Positions 61,180 to 64,000 of a stretch of 64,000 nucleotides of DNA are shown here, piece by piece. A program made the translations under genes and the position numbers. The stretch is from positions 1,550,001 through 1,614,000 of the forward strand of contig NZ_AP027368.1 of NCBI RefSeq assembly GCF_030296015.1, read 5' to 3'. The stretch is from Ferrimonas sp. YFM. Its GTDB lineage: Bacteria; Pseudomonadota; Gammaproteobacteria; Enterobacterales; Shewanellaceae. The stretch's first letter is position 1. Each line of letters opens with the position of its first letter. A model generated the notes under the pieces. The model was not told the origin of the DNA. It saw only the letters and a program-made list of their open reading frames with translations, and ran no database searches.

Positions 61180-61632
61180 ATGACCCACCCCCTTTCTCAA
61201 TACCTGCCCCATGATGAGCCGATGATTCTCATCGATGAGCTGGTGTCCCATGAGACCGAGAGCCTGAGCTGTAAGGTGACCCTGAGCGAAGACTCTCCCT
61301 TCTATGACCCTGACACCCGACGGGTGCCCGAATGGGTGGGCATGGAGTATATGGCCCAGACCGTGGCCGCCCTCGCCGGTGTGGAAGCCCGGGCAAGAGG
61401 GGAGGAGGTGCGCATTGGTTTTCTGCTGGGCACCCGAAAATATCAGGTTCATGAGCGTGCCTTTGCCCTCAACACGCCCTACATCATCCGGGTAGAACGC
61501 CTCTATCAGGACGAGGACGGCATGGCCAACTTTCAGTGCGATATTTTCCGGGAGCAAAGCCCGGTGGCCAGCGCCAGAATCAATGTTTTTCAGCCTAATA
61601 ACGTTAATGAATTTCTAGGAATCCCCTCATGA
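61180..61632 (+). CDS. apeP: 3-hydroxyacyl-ACP dehydratase, ApeP type
   Basis: The 150-residue hotdog protein has the ApeP/FabZ-like pattern YLPHDEPMILIDEL, EYMAQTVAALAG and GFLLGTRKYQ. It works with ApeI in forming the conjugated double bonds. It lies 2 bases after apeO and has a 4-base overlap with apeQ. Confidence 0.86.
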   Translation: MTHPLSQYLPHDEPMILIDELVSHETESLSCKVTLSEDSPFYDPDTRRVPEWVGMEYMAQTVAALAGVEARARGEEVRIGFLLGTRKYQVHERAFALNTPYIIRVERLYQDEDGMANFQCDIFREQSPVASARINVFQPNNVNEFLGIPS

Positions 61633-62354
61633 CACGACGCATATTAATCACCGGTGCCAGCCGGGGAATCGGACGTGCCATCGCTCTGAAGCTGGCCGGT
61701 CCCGATGTCGAACTGGTGCTTCACTATCACAGCAACAGCGCCGCCGCCGAGGCGGTGGCCCAGGAAGCCGAGCAGCAGGGCAGCCGAGTCACCTTGGTGA
61801 GCTTCGATCTGGCCGATGGCGAGGCCTGTCGACACGCACTGGAACAGGACATGGAGCACCATGGTGCCTACTATGGCGTGGTATGCAACGCAGGCATCAG
61901 CGACGATGCCGCCTTCCCGGCCATGTCAGAGGAGAGCTGGGATAAGGTGCTGCGCACCAACCTGGACGGTTTCTATCATGTGGTGCACCCGATAGTGATG
62001 CCCATGGTCCAGAGCCGCAAAGGTGGTCGTATCGTTACCCTGTCCTCCCTCTCCGGGGTGGCAGGCAATCGCGGTCAGGTCAACTACAGCGCCGCCAAGG
62101 CAGGCATCATCGGTGCCACCAAGGCGCTGGCTCTGGAGCTGGCCAAGCGAAAGATCACCGTGAACTGCGTGGCCCCGGGCCTCATCGAAACCGACATGAC
62201 CGAGGCTCTGGACGAAAAGATGCTCAAGGATCAGATCCCGGCACGTCGCTTCGGAAAACCGGATGAGGTGGCTGCGGCAGTGGCCTTCCTCATGAGCGAT
62301 GATGCCGCCTACATCACCCGCCAGGTGATCTCGGTGAATGGAGGCATGCTGTGA
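61629..62354 (+). CDS. apeQ: 3-oxoacyl-ACP reductase, FabG/ApeQ type
   Basis: The 241-residue short-chain dehydrogenase has the NADPH site TGASRGIGRAIAL, NAG in VVCNAGISD, and the catalytic Ser-Tyr-Lys with NYSAAKAG. It reduces each beta-keto intermediate before dehydration. Start ATGA overlap with apeP. Confidence 0.9.
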   Translation: MTRRILITGASRGIGRAIALKLAGPDVELVLHYHSNSAAAEAVAQEAEQQGSRVTLVSFDLADGEACRHALEQDMEHHGAYYGVVCNAGISDDAAFPAMSEESWDKVLRTNLDGFYHVVHPIVMPMVQSRKGGRIVTLSSLSGVAGNRGQVNYSAAKAGIIGATKALALELAKRKITVNCVAPGLIETDMTEALDEKMLKDQIPARRFGKPDEVAAAVAFLMSDDAAYITRQVISVNGGML

Positions 62355-63571
62355 AGCGGGTTGTCGTCACCGGCATGGCCGGTATCTCCCCCATAGGCCA
62401 GGACTGGCCGAGCATTCAGGCGCGCATGGCCGCAGGTCAGAACGCGGTGGTGCGTATGGACGAGTGGGACTGCGCCGAGCAGATGCATACCCGTCTGGCT
62501 TGCCCTGTGACCGATTTTGAGAAGCCCGCCCACTACAAACGCAAAGCGGTTCGCTCCATGGGGCGGGTGTCTCTGATGGCTACGGCGGCCACCGAGCGCG
62601 CCCTCGACGATGCCGGCCTGCTGGGAGACCCGGTTATCCAAAGTGGCGCCATGGGGGTCGCTTATGGTTCCTCTACCGGCTCTACGGATCCCATCAAGGC
62701 GTTTGGCCGCCTGCTCAATGACGGTGATATGACCGGGGTGACGGCCACCAGCTACATTCAGATGATGGCCCACACCACCGCGGTCAATGTCGGGGTATTC
62801 TTCGGTCTGAAAGGGCGGGTTCACACCACCTCCAGCGCCTGTACCTCGGGAAGTCAGGCCATAGGTTACGCCTTTGAGGCGATCCGCAGCGGGCGGCAGA
62901 CCATGATGGTGGCCGGCGGCGCCGAGGAGCTGTGTATCTCTGAGGCGGCGGTGTTCGACACCCTGTTCGCCACCAGCACCCGAAACGATCAGCCGCAGCA
63001 GAGCCCGCGCCCCTTCGATAAGGACAGGGATGGCTTGGTGATTGGCGAAGGAGCCTGCACCCTGATTCTGGAGGAGCGGGAGCACGCTTTGGCTCGCGGG
63101 GCCACCATCTACGCTGAAGTGCTGGGTTTTGGCACCAACAGTGATGGCCTGCACGTGACTCAGCCTAACCAGGAAACCATGGCGGTGGCCATGCAGCAGG
63201 CGTTGGATGACGCCAGCCTGGGGGCAGAGGACATAGGTTACGTCTGTGCCCATGGCACCGCCACCGACCGGGGTGATGTGGCCGAGAGCCAGGCCACCGC
63301 GGCTGTACTGGGCCGCAAGCCCATCAGTTCCCTGAAAAGCTACGTCGGTCATACCCTGGGAGCCTGTGGTGCCCTGGAAGCCTGGTGGAGCATCGAGATG
63401 ATGCGACAAGGCTGGTTTGCCCCCACCATCAATCTGGACGAGGTTGACGAGCTGTGTGGTGACCTGGACTACATCACCGGATCGGGCCGTCAGATGGCGG
63501 TAGACAAGGTGATGAGCAATAACTTCGCTTTTGGCGGCATCAATACGTCACTGATTTTTGCTCGCCCGTAA
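62351..63571 (+). CDS. apeR: Beta-ketoacyl-ACP synthase, ApeR type
   Basis: The 406-residue FabF-like condensing enzyme has Cys164 in TTSSACTSGSQAIG, His301 in CAHGTATDRGD and His334 in YVGHTLGACG. It is the second active ketosynthase and may carry out the first condensation with the aryl starter or act on its own homodimer. It is the last gene of the packed 18-gene series; GTG start with GTGA overlap. Confidence 0.9.
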   Translation: MKRVVVTGMAGISPIGQDWPSIQARMAAGQNAVVRMDEWDCAEQMHTRLACPVTDFEKPAHYKRKAVRSMGRVSLMATAATERALDDAGLLGDPVIQSGAMGVAYGSSTGSTDPIKAFGRLLNDGDMTGVTATSYIQMMAHTTAVNVGVFFGLKGRVHTTSSACTSGSQAIGYAFEAIRSGRQTMMVAGGAEELCISEAAVFDTLFATSTRNDQPQQSPRPFDKDRDGLVIGEGACTLILEEREHALARGATIYAEVLGFGTNSDGLHVTQPNQETMAVAMQQALDDASLGAEDIGYVCAHGTATDRGDVAESQATAAVLGRKPISSLKSYVGHTLGACGALEAWWSIEMMRQGWFAPTINLDEVDELCGDLDYITGSGRQMAVDKVMSNNFAFGGINTSLIFARP

Positions 63572-63577
63572 CACCGG

Positions 63578-63599
63578 GTGCCCCGGACTGCCGGGGCAC
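63578..63599 (+). other. Strong hairpin after apeR
   Basis: A 9-bp stem GTGCCCCGG/CCGGGGCAC with a 4-nt loop lies 6 bases after the apeR stop. No T run follows directly (five T come 9 bases later), so it may be a weak terminator, an attenuator or an mRNA 3'-stabilising hairpin, with the next gene possibly still in the transcript. Confidence 0.55.
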
Positions 63600-63625
63600 G
63601 CCCACTGCTTTTTAGGGATTATGCT

Positions 63626-64000
63626 GTGCCCCACCTGATCTTGGTATCCGCCAATCGTTTTACTACCCCCTATCCCGTCTACCCTCTGGGATTGAGCTAT
63701 CTGAAGAGCTACCTCAATCGGGAGTGGCCCGATCTCAGAGTGTCTCTGATTGACATGAACATGATGGAAGAGTCGGAGCTTACTCAGAGGATTCAGGCGT
63801 TGGCCCCGGATTATGTCGCCGTCTCTTTGCGCAACATTGATGATGTGGACCAGATTCATAAACGCAGCTTTGTCGAGGGCTACGGCGAGGTGATTCAGGC
63901 CATCCGCAGGGGCTCCCAGGCCCCCATTGTCCTCGGTGGTGCCGGCTATTCTCTGTTTCCCGAGCGGTTGCTGGCTGAGCTCCAGGGGGATTACGGCTTG
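63626..64000 (+). CDS. B12-binding radical SAM-type protein, N-terminal part
   Basis: The first 125 codons are visible; the window ends inside the gene. GTG 63626 follows TAGGGAT at a suitable distance. The sequence looks like the N-terminal Rossmann-like cobalamin-binding domain that precedes the radical SAM barrel in many B12-dependent enzymes: YPLGLSYLKSYLNREWP, then APDYVAVSLRNIDDVDQ and APIVLGGAGYSLFPERLL. The cysteine motif CxxxCxxC that would prove radical SAM chemistry lies beyond the edge. It is on the APE strand, 54 bases after apeR, so a role in modifying the pigment or in a neighbouring lipid pathway is possible. Confidence 0.7.
   Translation, partial: MPHLILVSANRFTTPYPVYPLGLSYLKSYLNREWPDLRVSLIDMNMMEESELTQRIQALAPDYVAVSLRNIDDVDQIHKRSFVEGYGEVIQAIRRGSQAPIVLGGAGYSLFPERLLAELQGDYGL

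Overview
The window reads as chromosome of a GC-rich gammaproteobacterium of the Alteromonadales, most like Ferrimonas or a Shewanella relative. The reasons are the soluble fumarate reductase flavoprotein at the left edge, the gene orders ald/lrp-ftsK-lolA-rarA-crcB-serS and cspD/clpS-clpA-infA-bpt-aat, and consistently GC-rich codon use. This is inferred from gene content; no database was searched. No rRNA, tRNA, IS element, prophage or CRISPR array was seen.

Layout. 1-1166: end of a fumarate reductase gene and a small exported DUF2057-like protein behind a near-consensus CRP site. 1211-6463: ribosomal-oxygenase roxA and a two-gene RND efflux operon, all minus. 6572-10589: purB, hflD-mnmA and rluE, minus. 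10931-17583: icd, cspD, the N-degron protease genes clpS-clpA, infA, the aminoacyl-protein transferases bpt-aat, and a glycine-zipper protein. 17637-23905: cydDC, trxB, ald and a divergent lrp with a strong Lrp box between them. 24068-30346: ftsK, lolA, rarA, crcB, serS. 30433-34193: a small membrane protein and a ZrgA-type zinc-uptake locus (His-rich protein, ABC ATPase, permease, DUF3299 protein). 34356-37911: a MarR regulator, an outer-membrane porin and a BCCT osmolyte transporter; the porin and BCCT upstream regions share an ATTTG-N4-CAAAT palindrome. 38399-43423: an unknown periplasmic protein, a YgeA-type racemase, an AaaT-type amino-acid acetyltransferase, a DUF6702 protein and an M1 peptidase. 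43683-46823: punR/punC and a lipoprotein hydrolase.

46890-64000 is the main accessory locus: an aryl polyene (APE) pigment cluster. A divergent phosphopantetheinyl transferase faces one tightly packed operon of 18 genes. It encodes two acyl carrier proteins, three ketosynthase-type proteins (one a chain-length-factor-like partner), a ketoreductase, two dehydratases, an aromatic-acid adenylating ligase, an aromatic amino-acid ammonia-lyase, acyltransferases, a thioesterase, and a LolA-like/MMPL/lipoprotein export set. The presumed pathway is: the lyase or chorismate metabolism gives an aryl acid, the ligase loads it on an acyl carrier protein, the ketosynthases extend it, the reductase and dehydratases create the conjugated polyene, and the acyltransferase/glycosyltransferase and export genes put the product into the outer membrane.

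Two features make this APE locus unusual. It encodes a flavoprotein with the WxWxIP signature of flavin-dependent halogenases, and it is followed on the same strand by the start of a protein resembling B12-binding radical SAM enzymes, cut off by the window edge. No classical SAM methyltransferase is seen in the cluster, although described APE pigments carry methylated aryl heads.
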